DNA of 24,128 bases, taken from assembly GCA_030592465.1 (NCBI GenBank), contig JAUVJB010000011.1:1-24128 (forward strand), read 5' to 3'. Position numbers and translations under genes: made by a program. This document shows, in pieces, positions 22,133 to 24,128 of this stretch (its first letter is position 1; each line of letters starts with the position of its first letter). The notes beneath the pieces are model-generated. The model had not been told where the DNA came from, did no database searches, and saw only the letters and a program-made list of their open reading frames with translations. The stretch is from Bacteroidota bacterium. GTDB lineage: Bacteria > Bacteroidota > Bacteroidia > Bacteroidales > B39-G9.

Positions 22133-24028
22133 ATGAAAAAATTTTTAATATTCATCTTTTTAATCATATTAAATTCCTCTGCATTTTCTCATCCCCAAAA
22201 AAATGTTGATTATCATTTTAGAAGAAGTTTTATGCCACAAATTAATGTTGGCGAAAGTTATGATATTACCTATCATCGCCTTGAATGGGAAATTGACCCA
22301 AACACCTATTATATAAAAGGCTGTGTAACAACGCATTTCACGTTAAAAAACACAACCGATTCTATAAAGTTTAATATGGCAACTGAGTTAGTTGTTGATT
22401 CAATCTTATATCATAATTCAAAAATTAATTTCTCTCATTCAAATAACATTTTGACAATTAATTTTTTAAACCAACTCGTTATAAACCAACAAGATTCTGT
22501 TTCGATATATTATCAGGGAGAACCGCCTGAAAGCAGTGGCTTTGGAGCATTTACACAAGACTATCACAACCTTATTCCAATAATTTGGACATTATCTGAA
22601 CCTTATGGAGCAAGAGACTGGTGGCCCTGCAAGCAAAGCCTAAACGACAAAGTAGATTCTATTGATGTTTTTGTTACCACTCCACAAGAATACAAAGTCG
22701 CAAGTAATGGAATATTAATTTCAGAGACAATTACAGGAAACCAAAAAATCACACATTGGAAACATCGTCATCCTATTGCTGCATATCTCGTTGCTATTGC
22801 TGTTACAAACTATGCAAGCTATTCCGATTATGTTAAATTAAATGATAATGACTCAATAGAAATTTTAAATTATGTATATCCTGAAAATTTAGAAACAGCA
22901 AAAGAACAAACCCCTGACATTATTCCTGTTATTGAGTTTTATAATGAGTTGTTTATTACCTATCCGTTTAAAGATGAAAAATACGGACATGCACAATTTA
23001 ATTGGGGAGGTGGTATGGAGCATCAAACAATGAGTTTTGTTTATAATTTCGGCAAATATTTAATGGCTCACGAATTGGCTCATCAATGGTTTGGCAATTA
23101 TATTACATGTGGCAGTTGGCAAGAAATTTGGTTAAACGAAGGTTTTGCACGATATTGCGAAGGCTTGGTTCGTGAGCATACTAACGATAATTGGTTATCT
23201 TGGAAAACTAACAGAATAACAAATATCACGTGTCAAAAAAACGGTTCTGTTTTTGTTTATGACACTACTTCCGTTTATCGAATTTTTAACACCCGATTAT
23301 CTTACGATAAAGCTGCAATGGTATTACACATGCTTCGTTGGGAATTAGGCGATTCGGTTTTCTTTCAGTCAATAAAAAACTACCTTACAGATAGCACTTT
23401 AATTAATAATTATGCAAGAACCAACGATTTAAAAAGACATTTTGAAACAACCGCAGACACAAATTTAACTCAGTTTTTCACTAACTGGATTTATAATCAA
23501 GGGTTTCCTGTTTATACAATAAATTGGTCACAAAACTCTGAAAATATTCTGTCTTTAAATATTGAACAAACACAATCTGACCCTTCTGTTAGTTTTTTTG
23601 AGTTAGATTTGCCAATTTATTTCTCCGGTAATAATAATGACACTTTGCTGGTATTCCATAATTCACAACCCTCTCAAGAATTTGTATTAAAACTACCGTT
23701 TAATGTGAAAAAAACAACGTTTGACCCTGATAAAAATATTATTACCAACAATACCAATATTATAAATATTAATTCAACCAATTTAAATAAAGATGTCTTT
23801 ATTTCGCCTAATCCTGTTGTCGATTTTTTAACAATTAAATCAAATACAACAATTTTTTTTAAAGAAATAGCAATATATAATGTTAACGGAAATAAAGTTA
23901 AATCATTTAACAATTTTAATTATTCAGACACAATACAAATAAACCTAAGTAACTTAAAATCGGGAAATTATTTTCTGGGCATAAAAACAAAAAAAAGTTA
24001 TTATGCAAAACTGTTTATTAAAAAATAA
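22133..24028 (+). CDS. Secreted M1-family aminopeptidase with T9SS tail
   Basis: A zinc aminopeptidase of 631 residues. I start at the ATG at 22133 because MKKFLIFIFLIILNSSAFS is a clear signal peptide. An ATG at 22067 would add 22 residues encoded in a perfect hairpin. M1 landmarks (numbered from this start) are RDWWPC (161-166), the exopeptidase motif GGGMEHQT (292-299, His in place of the usual Asn of GxMEN), the zinc site HELAH (313-317) with Glu336 18 residues later in LNEGF, and catalytic Tyr391 in SYDKAAMVL. The usual C-terminal helical domain is short. A type A T9SS sorting domain follows (about 556-631: VFISPNPVVDFLTIKS ... IAIYNVNGNKVKSF ... SGNYFLGIKTKKSYYAKLFIKK). Exported through the outer membrane, it would trim N-terminal residues from peptides, a possible follow-up step to the C25 endopeptidase (inference). 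Confidence 0.92.
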   Translation: MKKFLIFIFLIILNSSAFSHPQKNVDYHFRRSFMPQINVGESYDITYHRLEWEIDPNTYYIKGCVTTHFTLKNTTDSIKFNMATELVVDSILYHNSKINFSHSNNILTINFLNQLVINQQDSVSIYYQGEPPESSGFGAFTQDYHNLIPIIWTLSEPYGARDWWPCKQSLNDKVDSIDVFVTTPQEYKVASNGILISETITGNQKITHWKHRHPIAAYLVAIAVTNYASYSDYVKLNDNDSIEILNYVYPENLETAKEQTPDIIPVIEFYNELFITYPFKDEKYGHAQFNWGGGMEHQTMSFVYNFGKYLMAHELAHQWFGNYITCGSWQEIWLNEGFARYCEGLVREHTNDNWLSWKTNRITNITCQKNGSVFVYDTTSVYRIFNTRLSYDKAAMVLHMLRWELGDSVFFQSIKNYLTDSTLINNYARTNDLKRHFETTADTNLTQFFTNWIYNQGFPVYTINWSQNSENILSLNIEQTQSDPSVSFFELDLPIYFSGNNNDTLLVFHNSQPSQEFVLKLPFNVKKTTFDPDKNIITNNTNIININSTNLNKDVFISPNPVVDFLTIKSNTTIFFKEIAIYNVNGNKVKSFNNFNYSDTIQINLSNLKSGNYFLGIKTKKSYYAKLFIKK

Positions 24029-24030
24029 AA

Positions 24031-24128
24031 TTATCTGAGCAGAATGCTTGGTATTAACCTGAGTTCGATATAAGGAATATATACAGCTTTAAGCGAGGCT
24101 TTTATAGACAAGTCGTATTTTTGCAGTA
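24031..24128 (-). CDS. Possible 3' end of a minus-strand gene (partial)
   Basis: From the window edge the minus strand stays open for 31 whole codons (LQKYDLSIKASLKAVYIPYIELRLIPSILLR) up to a TAA at 24031-24033, only two bases from the stop of the converging aminopeptidase gene. The residue make-up looks protein-like, but I do not recognise a family and the rest lies outside the window. A TATTTTTG box on the + strand (24116-24123) would argue instead for a promoter of an outward gene; the two readings conflict. Confidence 0.35.
   Translation of the reverse strand, partial: LQKYDLSIKASLKAVYIPYIELRLIPSILLR

Noticed and set aside
24116..24123. Promoter at the right edge pointing out of the window
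   Set aside because: TATTTTTG matches the -7 box, but there is no -33 match and it would lie inside the open minus-strand frame; it cannot be judged at the window edge.

Overview
This 24 kb window is AT-rich and reads as chromosomal DNA of a Bacteroidota (Bacteroidetes) bacterium, probably an anaerobic or uncultured Bacteroidales-like lineage. The reasons are: the order rplM-rpsI-rpsB-tsf; an L13 N-terminus of the Bacteroidetes type; -7 promoter boxes of the form TAnnTTTG and A-rich rather than Shine-Dalgarno leaders; two outer-membrane receptors with an N-terminal carboxypeptidase-regulatory-like domain; and two secreted peptidases ending in type IX secretion (T9SS) sorting domains.

Layout. 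59-4380 holds housekeeping genes on the + strand: ribosomal proteins L13, S9 and S2, elongation factor Ts, a terminator, then UMP kinase (pyrH), ribosome recycling factor (frr) and a second terminator. 4381-4892 is a gene-poor stretch with hairpins and what looks like the tail of a lost minus-strand gene. 4893-8104 is a divergent pair: a TonB-dependent-receptor-type outer-membrane protein (-) and a PAS-LuxR transcription regulator (+), separated by 74 bases that hold two head-to-head -7 boxes. 8214-8598 holds divergent tRNA-Lys(CUU) and tRNA-Asn(GUU) genes with clear promoters and terminators. 8797-9774 is a PfkB-family (adenosine-kinase-like) sugar/nucleoside kinase. 9947-13720 is a 1257-residue gingipain-like C25 peptidase with adhesin-like domains and a T9SS tail. 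It converges on an outer-membrane beta-barrel protein (13816-16197, -), followed by polA (16497-19268, -) and a QueD/PTPS-family enzyme (19594-20043, -). 20498-21223 is an antitoxin (UPF0175) and PIN-like toxin (DUF3368) pair in which the toxin reading frame is broken. A YhbP/UPF0306 flavin-fold protein (-) follows, then an M1 aminopeptidase with a T9SS tail (+). The right edge may hold the 3' end of another minus-strand gene.

Working together: the first block is the translation and nucleotide core. The outer-membrane receptors, C25 peptidase and M1 aminopeptidase fit a peptide-scavenging surface lifestyle, although no operon links them. The spacers are rich in small palindromic repeats of several families (CCGCCAGCTGGCGG type, TCCCG..CGGGA type, long hairpins with almost no loop, and two imperfect-terminal-repeat elements about 85-107 bp long). 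I see no phage, CRISPR array, complete insertion sequence or clearly new multigene system. The points most worth a second look are the broken toxin, the head-to-head promoter palindromes, the leader hairpins and the repeat-filled spacer between rpsB and tsf.
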